A stretch of DNA of 64,000 nucleotides from Acidobacteriota bacterium (GCA_029776225.1 JAKOTR010000008.1:1-64000); one strand, 5' to 3'. Numbered from the stretch's first letter, positions 33,019-42,746 are shown. Numbers and translations are program-made. The notes: generated by a model from the letters alone, not told the origin.

Positions 33019-35184
33019 GTGACCGATCTTACGCGCAGGGTATTCATCGGCTCCACCGCCGGGTTTGTTTTTGCCGGCGGCTCGGCCGCGCAGCAGCAGC
33101 CGGAGTGGTTCGATCGCCCGATGCGGTGGGCGCAACTGACGCTGGTGGAAAACGATCCGGGCCGCTACGACCCGGGTTTCTGGCTGGACTATTTCCGCCG
33201 CACGCATTCCGACGCGGTGTGCCTGAGCGCCGGCGGCTGCGTCGCGTACTATCCGACGAAGATCCCGCTGCATTACAAGTCGCCCTGGATGAAGGACACG
33301 GACCCGTTCGGGGAGCTGGTGGCCGGCTGCCGCAAACTCAATATGGTGGTGGTGGCGCGAACCGATTCGCACGCCGCGCACCAGGACGTCTACGATGCGC
33401 ATCCGGACTGGATCGCGGTGGATGCTCAGGGGCGCAAGCGCCGCCACTGGGCCAGTCCCGATCTTTGGGTCACGTGCGCTCTCGGTCCCTACAATTTCGA
33501 GTTCATGACCGAGGTGACGCGCGAGATCGTCTCGATGTATCGCGTGGACGGGATCTTCACGAACCGCTGGGCCGGCAGCGGCATGTGCTACTGCGAGCAC
33601 TGCCAGAAAAACTTCCGGGCGGCGTACGGAATGGACCTGCCGCGCACGAACGACCCGCGCGATCCGGCGCGGCGCAACTACCTGCTCTGGCGCCAGCAGC
33701 GGTTGTTCGAACTCTGGCGGTTGTGGGACTCCGAGATCCGCAAGATCAACCCCAACGCGCGCTACATCGCCAACGCGGGCGGAGGCGCGATGAGCGATCT
33801 CGATATGAAGACCATCGGCGAACTGGCGCCGACGCTGTTTGCTGACCGGCAGGCGCGCCGCGGGTTGATGCCGCCCTGGACGAACGGGAAGAACGGGAAG
33901 GAATACCGCGCCACGCTGGGGCGCAAAGCCATCGTGGGCATCTTCAGCGTGGGAGTCGAGGAGCCCCACCGCTGGAAGGACTCGGTGCAGCGCGGCGAGG
34001 AGATCCGCGTCTGGGTGGCCGATGGCATCGCCAACGGCCTGCGCCCCTGGTTCACCAAGTTTTCCGGTTATCTCTACGACCGCCGCTGGCTCAAGGTGGT
34101 CGAAGACATTTACAACTGGCATTACCGGTGTGAACGCTACCTGCGGAACGAAGAGCCGCTGGCGCGCGTGGCCATGGTGTATTCGCAGCAGACGGCGATG
34201 TTTTACGGCGGACCGCAGGCGCAGCGGAAGGTGGAAGACCACACGCTCGGCATGTATCACGCGCTGATCGAAGCGCGCGTGCCGTTCGAGATGGTACACG
34301 ACCGCCTTCTGGACGCGGAGCACGTCGACAAATTCAAGCTGCTGATCCTGCCGAACATCGCGGCGCTCTCCGACGCCCAGTGCGAGCAGCTTCGCCGTTA
34401 CGTCGCCCGCGGCGGAAGCATTCTCGCCACCTACGAAACATCGCTGTACGACGAGTGGGGCGAGCGCCGCTCCGACTTCGGTCTCGCGGATCTGTTCGGC
34501 GCGTCCTTCCGCGGGCTGGAAGGACCGGTGCGGAACTCGTATCTGAACATCGAGAAAGACCCGGCCACCGGCGGCTTCCATCCTATCCTCGCGGGGCTTG
34601 AAGATGCGGGGCGCATCATCAACGGCGTGCTGCGAGTGGATGCCGTGCCGCGCGGCAAGATCGTGAACCCGCCGCTGACGCTGATCCCTTCCTATCCCGA
34701 CCTGCCGATGGAAGCCGTGTATCCGCGGGTCCCGAAGACAGACATTCCCGGCGTGTTCCTGCGCGAAATGGGAAAGAGCCGCATCGTGTACTTCCCGTGG
34801 GACATCGACCGCGTTTTCTGGGAAGTGATGGCGCCCGACCACGGCACGCTGCTCGCCAACGCCGTGAAATGGGCAACCAACGAGGACCCGCCAGTGGAAG
34901 TGACGGGACCGGGCGTGCTCGACATTACCGTGTGGCGGCAGAAGGAATCGATGACGGTTCACCTGGTGAACCTCACGAATCCGATGATGATGAAGGGACC
35001 ATTCCGGGAAATCTATCCTGTTGGAGAGCAGAGGGTGCGCGTGCGCCTGCCCGGCGGCCTTCGGCCGCGCAAAGTCCAGTTGCTCGTAAACGGCGGCACA
35101 CCACGAACGCAAGAGGCTCAGGGATACCTCACGGTCTTCGTGCCGTCGATTTCCATCCATGAAGTAGTCGCTATCGATCTGTAA
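33019..35184 (+). CDS. Tat-exported glycoside hydrolase-like protein
   Basis: A 721-residue exported protein. GTG 33019 follows AAGGAG, and a Tat-like signal (LTRRVFIGSTAGFVFAGG) begins the protein. The N-terminal half is a TIM-barrel of the kind called 'hypothetical glycosyl hydrolase 6' or alpha-amylase-like, with NMVVVARTDSHAAH, YRVDGIFTNRW and a Cys pair in CYCEHC. The middle (about 390-620) resembles the beta-galactosidase trimerisation domain (KFKLLILPNIAALSDAQCEQL, YVARGGSILATYET). A C-terminal beta domain follows. Likely acts on an extracellular oligosaccharide; substrate and catalytic residues are not certain. Confidence 0.75.
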   Translation: MTDLTRRVFIGSTAGFVFAGGSAAQQQPEWFDRPMRWAQLTLVENDPGRYDPGFWLDYFRRTHSDAVCLSAGGCVAYYPTKIPLHYKSPWMKDTDPFGELVAGCRKLNMVVVARTDSHAAHQDVYDAHPDWIAVDAQGRKRRHWASPDLWVTCALGPYNFEFMTEVTREIVSMYRVDGIFTNRWAGSGMCYCEHCQKNFRAAYGMDLPRTNDPRDPARRNYLLWRQQRLFELWRLWDSEIRKINPNARYIANAGGGAMSDLDMKTIGELAPTLFADRQARRGLMPPWTNGKNGKEYRATLGRKAIVGIFSVGVEEPHRWKDSVQRGEEIRVWVADGIANGLRPWFTKFSGYLYDRRWLKVVEDIYNWHYRCERYLRNEEPLARVAMVYSQQTAMFYGGPQAQRKVEDHTLGMYHALIEARVPFEMVHDRLLDAEHVDKFKLLILPNIAALSDAQCEQLRRYVARGGSILATYETSLYDEWGERRSDFGLADLFGASFRGLEGPVRNSYLNIEKDPATGGFHPILAGLEDAGRIINGVLRVDAVPRGKIVNPPLTLIPSYPDLPMEAVYPRVPKTDIPGVFLREMGKSRIVYFPWDIDRVFWEVMAPDHGTLLANAVKWATNEDPPVEVTGPGVLDITVWRQKESMTVHLVNLTNPMMMKGPFREIYPVGEQRVRVRLPGGLRPRKVQLLVNGGTPRTQEAQGYLTVFVPSISIHEVVAIDL

Positions 35185-35264
35185 ATTCAAGCTTCATCCG
35201 GTTCGCGAGAACGGGCCGCAAGTTGCTTGCGAAACGGCGGGCAGCTTAGCGACGTAACACCTAT

Positions 35265-36101
35265 ATGCGGGTTGCCTGCCTGCTGACGCTGTGCTCAGCG
35301 GTTTCCTGCGCGCAAGATGCCCGGGAAATTCTTGTCCGGTCTCTCGCCCGGCATAACGAGAATTCGAAGCTTTCGCGCGACTTTACGTTCGTGGAGCGCA
35401 CCGAAATCCGCAACCTGAACGATCAAAGCGGCAAGGGCGGGAGGTCGCGCACCTACGAGGTAAGACTCTTTGCCGGGTCACCCTATCGCCGGCTGATTGC
35501 GCGCGACGACAAGCCGCTCTCCCCGGACGAAGACAGGGAGGAACAGCGGAAACTACTCGAATGCATCGAGCAACGCCGCAAGGAGACGGCTGAGGAGCGC
35601 GCCAGGCGCATCGCCGAGTGGGAGAAGAAAAGACGGGAGTTCCGCGAACCCCTCGCCGAGATCCCGAAGGCGTTCCACCTGAAAATCGTAGGCGAAGAGA
35701 CTGTGAACGGGATCGATACCTGGGTTATCGAAGCCCTTCCCCGCGCCGGCTACAAGCCCGGCCCCGGCTATTCGCGGTTCTTCCCGAAAATCAAGGGCCG
35801 CTTCTGGATTTCCAAGACGGATTACGGCTGCGTGAGGGCCGGCGCCGAGGTCCTGGAGACAATTTCGTACGGATTGATTCTCGCCCGGGTGCAAAAAGGC
35901 TCGCGCATGCAATTCGAACAGGCGCGGATACAGGGCGGCGTCTGGGTTCCCACGCGGGTCGAAGCCACCGCGGCGCTCCAGGTCGCTCTCCTCAAGCACA
36001 TGCACACCGGATACGAAATCACTTACAAGGACTACCGCAGGTTCGAAGTCGAGTCGTCGCATCTCATGGGACTTCACGAACTCGCCGAGCCGGCGCGGTA
36101 A
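35265..36101 (+). CDS. Secreted protein of unknown function, LolA-like
   Basis: A 278-residue protein with a short signal peptide (MRVACLLTLCSAVSCA). A charged helical section (about 85-125, RKETAEERARRIAEWEKKRR) interrupts a beta-rich fold. Segments such as FHLKIVGEETVNGIDTWVIE and KGRFWISKTDYGCVRAGAE are like those of the LolA/outer-membrane lipoprotein sorting superfamily. The role is not known. It is 80 bp downstream of the large glycosidase-like gene, same strand. Confidence 0.6.
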   Translation: MRVACLLTLCSAVSCAQDAREILVRSLARHNENSKLSRDFTFVERTEIRNLNDQSGKGGRSRTYEVRLFAGSPYRRLIARDDKPLSPDEDREEQRKLLECIEQRRKETAEERARRIAEWEKKRREFREPLAEIPKAFHLKIVGEETVNGIDTWVIEALPRAGYKPGPGYSRFFPKIKGRFWISKTDYGCVRAGAEVLETISYGLILARVQKGSRMQFEQARIQGGVWVPTRVEATAALQVALLKHMHTGYEITYKDYRRFEVESSHLMGLHELAEPAR

Positions 36102-36207
36102 GCGTACGCATCCGCCTGGAGCGGGAGGCTGGCGAGGGCAGGCGTGGCGACAGACGCCAATCGTCCCAACTCACGCCCGCGCCCAGGCTCCTCTCAGGGG
36201 CCCGAAA

Positions 36208-37683
36208 TTATGAGCACCATCTCCGCTGGCGAACAATCGGGTTCTGCAACACCTCGAGGGCCAGATTCACGTCTTCCACAATCTGAAAGTCGTACATGCC
36301 CACGCAGATGAAATCGGCGCCGTTTTCGAAGGCGTATTTAAATGCCTTCTTTGGCTCCAGCGCGCCCGCCGCCAGGATCTTGAACGCGATCCACGGTTCC
36401 GGCAGGTTCCGCATGTAGGCGATTGTCTCTTCCGGGTTCGTACACCAGATGTTGTCATTCTCCTTCTCGCCCACGCGAGCGGACCAATAGTCCACGGAGT
36501 GCAGCGTTTTCATCCAGAAATCCGGCCGCAGACCATTCTCGACGCAGCCCTTCACTGTCTCCAGCTTGTGAGCGCCGATGCCGGCAGGCAGCCCGTTCTT
36601 GCGGACAAGGTCCAGAGCCTTCGCGATCAGGTCAAACCGGCCCTTGGCGACAAGTTCGTCGGCCACGCCGCCCTGCACGTAGCACGCGCACGCCCCGCAG
36701 TCGATGGATTTCTGCGTCATTTCGAGAAGGTTTGTACCGCCGCAGTCGGAGATGAACTGGATCTTGCCGCCGGCGCGCCAGTACTGGGTGATCACGTCGC
36801 AAAGCGCCGGATTGGTGAGGATCGTATTCACACCGCAGGATTCGGCAAGATCAAACGTCTCGAAGACCTTGTTGCGGTCGTGGTACGCCTTCACGAGCTT
36901 GGAAACATAGATCAGGTCGCGCGCATGCGCCCAGCCGCCGATCAGGTTGCCGCCGAGAATCATCCGGCTGAGCGTGACGTTGCCGATCTTTGCCGTGGGC
37001 AGCTGGCCTTTCAGGTCTCTGAGGCTGCTGAACTCAAAGCTCTTCACCGTTGCGCTGGCGATGGCGACATCCCTGGGATTGTGCCTCAAAAGGTTCACTT
37101 CTTCGAAGCTCTTCCAGCCATGCTTCTTCAGCACAGCCAGGGTGAAGGCGCCGAGAAACGGAAGGCCGACCAGGCCCGCCAGCAACTCGCGCCGCTGCAC
37201 GGAGGCCACCGGCGCGGTCTGGCCTCGAACCGCCCTGTTCCGGCGCAGCAGCGCTTCGATGCCAAGGGATTTCGCCGGAAACGCGAGAATCGCCACCAGG
37301 GCAAACAGTTCGACCAGGTTCTTGTTCACGATGAGATATTGCCCCTCGCTGACCCCGCTCACCGGGCCGAACAGCGGCGGATAGGCGAGGTAATACAACG
37401 CCAGCAACCCGATGCCCGCCAGCGCCGCCGGCCGGATCAAAACCCCCAGCATGAGGGCAAGGCCGATCAACGTCAGGCCCCAGATGTTGAGCTGGTCGCT
37501 GATCCGGACAATAGCTTCGTTAGCGCCCATCCAGTGAAACAGCGGGGCAAATGGGCCGGTGCTGAATTTCAGATAGCTGGCCGAACTCCAGCCCGGGGTA
37601 GTGAGCTTCGCCCAGCCCTCGTACAAGAAATGCCACCCGATAATAATTCGAAGTAGTGCAAGCGGATAGTGCATTCGAGACAT
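36208..37683 (-). CDS. DoxX-family membrane domain fused to a TIM-barrel domain
   Basis: A 491-residue fusion. Residues 1-150 are a DoxX-like four-helix membrane domain (MHYPLALLRIIIGWHFLYEGWAKL at the start, GLALMLGVLIRPAALAGIGL). After a linker comes a second membrane-targeting segment with a Tat-like motif (QRRELLAGLVGLPFLGAF, about 163-180). Residues 225-491 look like an aldo-keto or radical-type TIM barrel: ILGGNLIGGWAHARDL, FDLAESCGVNTILTNPAL, GAGALEPKKAF-like loops and DFICVGMYDFQIVEDV. A CGACACY cluster stands near the middle. Frame is continuous and there is no internal start or break, so the fusion looks real. Its stop is the last of a minus-strand run with the TonB receptor and glycosidase. 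Confidence 0.75.
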   Translation of the reverse strand: MSRMHYPLALLRIIIGWHFLYEGWAKLTTPGWSSASYLKFSTGPFAPLFHWMGANEAIVRISDQLNIWGLTLIGLALMLGVLIRPAALAGIGLLALYYLAYPPLFGPVSGVSEGQYLIVNKNLVELFALVAILAFPAKSLGIEALLRRNRAVRGQTAPVASVQRRELLAGLVGLPFLGAFTLAVLKKHGWKSFEEVNLLRHNPRDVAIASATVKSFEFSSLRDLKGQLPTAKIGNVTLSRMILGGNLIGGWAHARDLIYVSKLVKAYHDRNKVFETFDLAESCGVNTILTNPALCDVITQYWRAGGKIQFISDCGGTNLLEMTQKSIDCGACACYVQGGVADELVAKGRFDLIAKALDLVRKNGLPAGIGAHKLETVKGCVENGLRPDFWMKTLHSVDYWSARVGEKENDNIWCTNPEETIAYMRNLPEPWIAFKILAAGALEPKKAFKYAFENGADFICVGMYDFQIVEDVNLALEVLQNPIVRQRRWCS

Positions 37684-37737
37684 TCGGGACTCTCCGAGTC
37701 GTTAATAGCCGCTGACATCAGCGTTGTTTGAATTGTG

Positions 37738-39093
37738 CTAATTGGTCACCACTGCAGGATTTTGAGCGCTCCCGCAGACAAGGTATTGGGGTGCGCTCGT
37801 GAGCTGCAGCGAGACTTTTCCGTCCGCGACGGGGAGCGTCCCCTTGCTTTCTCCTTTGTGCCCGACAACGAGGCACGGTCCTTTCTCAACAGGTATGCTG
37901 ATCGCGCCGGGTGAGGCTACCGTCCACGCAACGAGACGGGTCGTCCGCTGCTTGCGGAAAGCGAGCACATAGTCGCCGGGCCGGCCGGCAGAAAGCGTCT
38001 TTTCAAAACGGTAACCCTTCAGCACTTCGGTAAGAGTTCGCGCGGCCCAGTATGCGGGTTTCGGCGTGTAGACGGGGTTCTGACCTTCGTGATAGGGATA
38101 ACGGACCAGGCCGCAATTGTGCTCCGGGTTGCGAGGATTGGGACCATCGTCGTGCCAGTCATACCAAATGGAGAGCGGGATGCCGCATGCGATGTTTATC
38201 AACCACTGCCGCGCAAGCAGCTCGCCCTGCAGCTCATCGTTCATCCCTTCTCGCATCCGCGCCCACCCGAGCAAGGTTTCCTTGCTGTACATCGAAGCCC
38301 AACCCCACTCACCCTGGATGATCGGGATGACTTTGCCTTTGGGCGCATACTTAGCAATCAACGCGCGCAGCTCCTCGTACTCCGGTATCACAGTCTCGGG
38401 GTCCTGGAACCGGTAAGGATGAACCGTTACGGCAGACCAATAACGCAGCAGCCCCGCCTTGAAACATGCTTCCAAATACGGCATGTCGATCAATGAGGTT
38501 GCCGGCCCGACGTAGATCTCCTTGGGAACAGCTTCCTGAAGTGCCTTCCCAACGGCCAGGGCAAGTTTTGTATAGGCCTCAACCGACGGGCTGGTCTTTC
38601 TCTTCACATTCGGTTCGTTCCACATCTCCCACAAAACACCCTTGCCGCGGTACCGGCGGGCCGCTGCTACGGCCCACCGCGCGAACGCCTCGCGCGCCTC
38701 GTCGGTGTGGGGAAATTCCCCGTTATCGTAGAGAGAGTTCCGGCCGTTGAATATCATGAGGGCTCTCATCTTGTGCTTGTCCAGCGAGGCCATGAGCCGG
38801 TCGTAAGCCGAAAAGTCATACTTGCCGCGCTCGCGCTCCGTCAGCCCCCAGATCAGATCCATGCGGATCCAGCGGAGACCGGTGCTGGCCAGCATTTCCA
38901 TCTCCCCCGGGCGCGCGTCGGTGAAGTGGATGTTCACTCCCAAATTGTCTGGGATGGCAGGATTAACCGGAATTTGCGCTAACGCTGCAACTGTTATCCC
39001 AAGAACTGATAAGACCAACTTAAAAAACAAGACGAGTGCGCGCTTCGACACAACCAAGCTCCCATCACAGGTATTCGTGTCCATTTGAGCCAT
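37738..39093 (-). CDS. Secreted clan-A glycoside hydrolase (GH39/GH5-like)
   Basis: Retaining TIM-barrel glycosidase of 451 residues with an N-terminal signal or anchor (about 15-40). The acid/base is E160 in WEMWNEPN and the nucleophile is E262 in IIQGEWGWAS, the classic clan-A pair about 100 residues apart. The C-terminal 100 residues form a beta domain. A GAGGAG is 10 nt before the ATG. It lies downstream of the TonB receptor with a strong hairpin between, so it likely acts on the oligosaccharide the receptor imports. GH family assignment is by layout, not alignment. Confidence 0.8.
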   Translation of the reverse strand: MAQMDTNTCDGSLVVSKRALVLFFKLVLSVLGITVAALAQIPVNPAIPDNLGVNIHFTDARPGEMEMLASTGLRWIRMDLIWGLTERERGKYDFSAYDRLMASLDKHKMRALMIFNGRNSLYDNGEFPHTDEAREAFARWAVAAARRYRGKGVLWEMWNEPNVKRKTSPSVEAYTKLALAVGKALQEAVPKEIYVGPATSLIDMPYLEACFKAGLLRYWSAVTVHPYRFQDPETVIPEYEELRALIAKYAPKGKVIPIIQGEWGWASMYSKETLLGWARMREGMNDELQGELLARQWLINIACGIPLSIWYDWHDDGPNPRNPEHNCGLVRYPYHEGQNPVYTPKPAYWAARTLTEVLKGYRFEKTLSAGRPGDYVLAFRKQRTTRLVAWTVASPGAISIPVEKGPCLVVGHKGESKGTLPVADGKVSLQLTSAPQYLVCGSAQNPAVVTN

Positions 39094-39145
39094 CGCCGTT
39101 AGTCTCCTCGGCTAGTGTCAACGCTCCCAAGCGCAACCGCATAAC

Positions 39146-39179
39146 AGGGAGAGGCGAACTTCAACGAAGGCCTCTCCCT
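39146..39179 (-). terminator. Intercistronic hairpin between TonB receptor and glycosidase
   Basis: AGGGAGAGGC (39146-39155) pairs perfectly with GCCTCTCCCT (39170-39179), with an inner CTTC/GAAG pair, making a stem of about 14 bp. No clean T run follows on either strand, so it may stabilise the receptor transcript or partially terminate, leaving less glycosidase mRNA than receptor mRNA. Confidence 0.6.
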
Positions 39180-39268
39180 CCCTATGACGCTGCCACCAGC
39201 AAGGCGAGTCCTCCGCAGTCAGCGGTAGAACCCGCCTCGCTTCATGGCCAGATCGCCACGCGTCACGG

Positions 39269-42200
39269 TTAAAAGGCGAGTTTTGCGCCAATTTGCACCG
39301 CACGCATCGCGTGGCACCATGTAATCGCACCAACCTGAACGCCTCCAATACCACTTAGAGGCATACCCCAGTTCGTGATGTTCAGAGCGTTAGTTGCATC
39401 GACTCTAAGCTGCAGTTGGCCAGCCTCCCCCAACATCGGGAGTCCAACACTCTTGGCCAACGAGAGGTCAACATTTTTGAATCCGGGTCCACGCAAAATA
39501 TTGCGTCCGGAATTGCCGAAGGTGTATGGATCGGGTGCAGCAAAGGCACTCGGGTCGAACCACAAATCGATAGTTGGATTCGGCACAGTGCCCTTGCCGA
39601 TTCTGTTCGGGCGCCATGCGCCGGAAAGCGCTCCGCTCAGGTTTGCTCCGCTCATCGTTGGCGTAAAAGGAGCGCCGGACAGCAATCGGAACATCGAAGA
39701 CAACTGCCACCCTCCGACCAGCGCGTCAAGCACGCCTCCCCTGTTAAGCATGCGCCTTCCCTTTCCGAATGGAAGCTGGTAGACGAAGCCTCCACTCGCA
39801 TTGTGGGTACGGTCGTTATCCGAAATGCCGTAGTTCGCCATCGGGTCACTCCCAATCTGCCAGGTTCCCGAGCCTGAATCCCATCCCCATCCGGTGTTTG
39901 TATCCAGGTTCTTAGAAAAGGTATAGCTGGCCAGGAAAGAGAAACCTCTCGAGAAATGGCGTTGAACACTGAACTGCACGCCGTGATAGACCGAAGAGCC
40001 GTCGCTGAGCAGCGCATTTATGGTCTGGAATTGAGGGTACGGCCGCTTGAGTTGCGCGTCACCCGGCCCGAGTTTGTCGGCGGGAACTTGATTCAGGTCC
40101 CGATAGAAAGTCAGGTTGACACCCCTCGTATATATGTAACCAACCTTGAGCACGGTATCAGCCAACTGCCGCTGGATGCTGAACTGTGCCTGGTGAGTGT
40201 AGGAAATGGGAACCTCTCTCGGACTGTAGTTCACGCTTTGACCGTTCATGAGACTCGCGGGCCTGTCGGCCGGTGTTGGAAACATGATCGCGCCAGCGTG
40301 CGGACCTTGCGCGAGATTCGGGTATGCAAAGACGGCGCCGGCTGGAGTTGGTCCCAACGTAAACACCGGAGTCAACTGGTCCGTGGTGCTCAGTGAACCC
40401 TGTAAGGACCAGCCGTAGGATCCGCCGGCCGAGTCGAGGTAGTTAGCTCCGCTCCACGGAATCTGATATGTTCCGTATGCTGCGCGGATTGCCCATCCCG
40501 GCTTGGGTGACCAGGCAAGTCCAATCCTGGGGGCAACCGATTGCGCACTGTCCTGCAGCGCACGGCGCCCCTGCTGGCCCGCGTACCAGATGGCGCCAGG
40601 AGTATTCGTGGCCGGGTTGATCAGATCGGGATCGAAGCTTGCGAGCCGGTCGTGCACTTCTGTAAATCCACCCTGATAGAGCCAACGGATGCCAACATTC
40701 AGCGTAAGGTTGTGCCGCAGCTTGAAATCGTCCTGCGCGAACCCCTGTGTGCTTTGAATCCGGAAGCCTCGCCAGGGTGCGATAGGACCGATTCCCCACC
40801 AGTTAGGCAGACCAAACAGGAAGTCGGCAAAGCCAAGGCCATTGACGGTGCCAGGCGCGCCGCCGGTTGGCGTCCGCGAGAACAGGCCACTGAAGCTGAA
40901 GTTGCCGGCACTCATATCTCCCCATGCGGATGTGTTGCTGAACCCGTAGCCGTATTCGACGCCGAACTTCAGGAAGTGTCTTCCTTTATTCCAGCTCAGA
41001 ACATTAGACGGATTGAATCGACCCTGCTTGTTTCGGGTAGTCACCCCGCCACCGATCCCCGATCCTCCAATTTGTCCGGAAATCGAAATTCTGGGGAAGA
41101 TATCGTAAATCGTGTTTATCAAACCCAGTTGCTGGGGATACCCCTTATTGGCGCTTGGCGTTTCTCCCCGGTGCGGCCATACAAATCCAGCCAGTCGCAG
41201 TTCGTTTACCACTGTGGAGCTCGCAACCCAGACGTGGGACACCTGCATTTGATTCGCACGCATCCGGAATTCACTGTGGTTTTGCGGGCGCGGATCGGCC
41301 ATGGTGATGAGCTGCTGACCCAGCAGAATGGACGCGTTGAGCCTGTGACTGGAATTGATGTTGTAGTCACCCCTCGCGGTCAGCCACCACCTGTTGTTGT
41401 TCGCTCTATCCGCCCAGTAGTAGTTTTCGATCAACCCGGGCAGGTTGGGTTCGGGGAAATAGGAGGCGATCTTCTGCGCTACGGGATCGATCTGTGTGGG
41501 ACTCATCCTGTTTCCCGGAAGAGGCGTGCGCACCCACTCTCCGTTTACCTGGCGGAGGCTGTACGGGTCGTGGATAACTATCGGTTGAGCTTGCTGGAGC
41601 AGCGCGCTGAAATCCCCCGTTCTTGTTGCGCTATCGGGGAAGGTGTAGAAACCCGATGTATGCGAATAGTTCAGGAGGCGCTGGAAGCAGACGAAGAAGA
41701 AGGCTTTGTCACGGACGATGGGCCCTCCGAGGCTTCCCCCGAATTGATTCCAACGAACTTGGGGTTTTTCCTGCCCGCGAAGGTTTCTGAAGTAGTCCGA
41801 GGAGTTCAGGGCCTCATTTTGGACGTCGTAAAACACGGAGCCGTGGAGTTCATTGGTCCCCCCTTTGGTGATGACGTTGAATACGGCCTGGCCATTGCCG
41901 TACTCCGCGCTGAAATTGCCGACGGCCCACTTGACCTCGGCGATCGCCTCGTTGGGGACCTTCATCTCGCCGGAACTCTGGGTGTTCACGAAGGTCGCGT
42001 TACCGCCGTCAACGAGGAAGCTGCCTGTGTAGCCGCCTTGCCCGTTGGCGCGAATATCGTCACCGCTTCCTCCGCCTCCGACATATCCAACGTTTCCCGG
42101 AATCAACTGCGTAAAGCTCCACCAGGTCCGGCCAACACTGGGCAGCTCTGCCATTTCCGTTGCGGTGATGGTTACGCTGTGCTCGGAGGACTCCGTTTGC

Positions 42201-42583
42201 AGCAGAGGCGTTTGCGCTTCCACCATCACCTGAGTCGTTGTCGATCCGACGTTGAGCCGAGCGTCAACCGTAACGATTTCCAAGCGAACTGTGATGGGGC
42301 GATGAACGACTGTTTCGAAGCCTTCCTTGGCAAAACTTAATACATACTCACCGGGCTGAACGGCCAGCACCCGGTAAATGCCGACCTCGTTTGTCGTCTC
42401 GGTGAGAACGACATTAGTATTAACATTCCTTATTGTCACCGTCGCGCCGGCGATGACTGCACCTGTTGAATCAAAAACAGTGCCACGGATCTCGCCGGCA
42501 TTGGGGTTTTGTGCTTGTAGCTGGGGTATTGCCAGGAAGCATACCAACGCGGCCACCAGGATCGGTATGGATATTCCTTTCAT
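39269..42583 (-). CDS. TonB-dependent receptor with carboxypeptidase-regulatory N-terminal domain (Oar-like)
   Basis: Outer-membrane receptor of 1104 residues. ATG 42583 follows two GGAG sites and a signal peptide (MKGISIPILVAALVCFLAI). Residues 30-115 are the carboxypeptidase-regulatory domain (GEIRGTVFDSTGAVIAGATV); the plug follows (VTITATEMAELPSVGRTWW), then the barrel (VGNFSAEYGNGQAVFNVITKGGTNELHG and many aromatic strands), ending in a terminal Phe (...QIGAKLAF) as expected of barrel proteins. Such receptors in Acidobacteriota are abundant and most likely import oligosaccharides. It heads a minus-strand group with the glycosidase and DoxX fusion; promoter TTGACA-18-AACAAT lies upstream. 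Confidence 0.88.
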   Translation of the reverse strand: MKGISIPILVAALVCFLAIPQLQAQNPNAGEIRGTVFDSTGAVIAGATVTIRNVNTNVVLTETTNEVGIYRVLAVQPGEYVLSFAKEGFETVVHRPITVRLEIVTVDARLNVGSTTTQVMVEAQTPLLQTESSEHSVTITATEMAELPSVGRTWWSFTQLIPGNVGYVGGGGSGDDIRANGQGGYTGSFLVDGGNATFVNTQSSGEMKVPNEAIAEVKWAVGNFSAEYGNGQAVFNVITKGGTNELHGSVFYDVQNEALNSSDYFRNLRGQEKPQVRWNQFGGSLGGPIVRDKAFFFVCFQRLLNYSHTSGFYTFPDSATRTGDFSALLQQAQPIVIHDPYSLRQVNGEWVRTPLPGNRMSPTQIDPVAQKIASYFPEPNLPGLIENYYWADRANNNRWWLTARGDYNINSSHRLNASILLGQQLITMADPRPQNHSEFRMRANQMQVSHVWVASSTVVNELRLAGFVWPHRGETPSANKGYPQQLGLINTIYDIFPRISISGQIGGSGIGGGVTTRNKQGRFNPSNVLSWNKGRHFLKFGVEYGYGFSNTSAWGDMSAGNFSFSGLFSRTPTGGAPGTVNGLGFADFLFGLPNWWGIGPIAPWRGFRIQSTQGFAQDDFKLRHNLTLNVGIRWLYQGGFTEVHDRLASFDPDLINPATNTPGAIWYAGQQGRRALQDSAQSVAPRIGLAWSPKPGWAIRAAYGTYQIPWSGANYLDSAGGSYGWSLQGSLSTTDQLTPVFTLGPTPAGAVFAYPNLAQGPHAGAIMFPTPADRPASLMNGQSVNYSPREVPISYTHQAQFSIQRQLADTVLKVGYIYTRGVNLTFYRDLNQVPADKLGPGDAQLKRPYPQFQTINALLSDGSSVYHGVQFSVQRHFSRGFSFLASYTFSKNLDTNTGWGWDSGSGTWQIGSDPMANYGISDNDRTHNASGGFVYQLPFGKGRRMLNRGGVLDALVGGWQLSSMFRLLSGAPFTPTMSGANLSGALSGAWRPNRIGKGTVPNPTIDLWFDPSAFAAPDPYTFGNSGRNILRGPGFKNVDLSLAKSVGLPMLGEAGQLQLRVDATNALNITNWGMPLSGIGGVQVGAITWCHAMRAVQIGAKLAF

Positions 42584-42643
42584 CTCCTTAATCTCCTGCT
42601 TCCAGGGTTGTTGCGGCTCGATCGCTCGACCCTGTGCTGCCGG

Positions 42644-42673
42644 ATTGTTGCGCCCACTAGCGAAGGTTGTCAA
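42644..42673 (-). promoter_or_regulatory. Promoter of the TonB receptor gene
   Basis: Minus strand TTGACA (42673-42668), 18-bp spacer, AACAAT (42649-42644). It predicts a start near 42637 and a 54-nt leader. The palindromes at 42713-42764 would lie about 75-125 bp upstream of this start. Confidence 0.5.
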
Positions 42674-42712
42674 TAGAACAACTGCCCTTTACGGTATGGA
42701 TTCCCCGTGGAA

Positions 42713-42728
42713 ACGTTCTGCAGAACGT
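42713..42728. promoter_or_regulatory. Perfect 16-bp palindrome (candidate operator)
   Basis: ACGTTCTGCAGAACGT reads the same on both strands. It sits between the divergent receptor and regulator genes, upstream of both promoters. Confidence 0.55.
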
Positions 42729-42738
42729 AACATGTTAC
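42727..42738. promoter_or_regulatory. Perfect 12-bp palindrome overlapping the first
   Basis: GTAACATGTTAC, overlapping the 16-bp palindrome by two bases. The half site CATGTTAC recurs at 42782-42789, 50 bp away. Confidence 0.5.
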
Positions 42739-42746
42739 TTGCGTAA

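Noticed and set aside
33001-35190. Minus-strand 729-codon open frame opposite the glycosidase-like gene
   Set aside because: A codon-bias shadow in GC-rich DNA; His-rich composition and no motifs.
40541-42340. Plus-strand 599-codon open frame opposite the TonB receptor
   Set aside because: No domain or start signal; the receptor on the minus strand is complete with signal, plug, barrel and terminal Phe.
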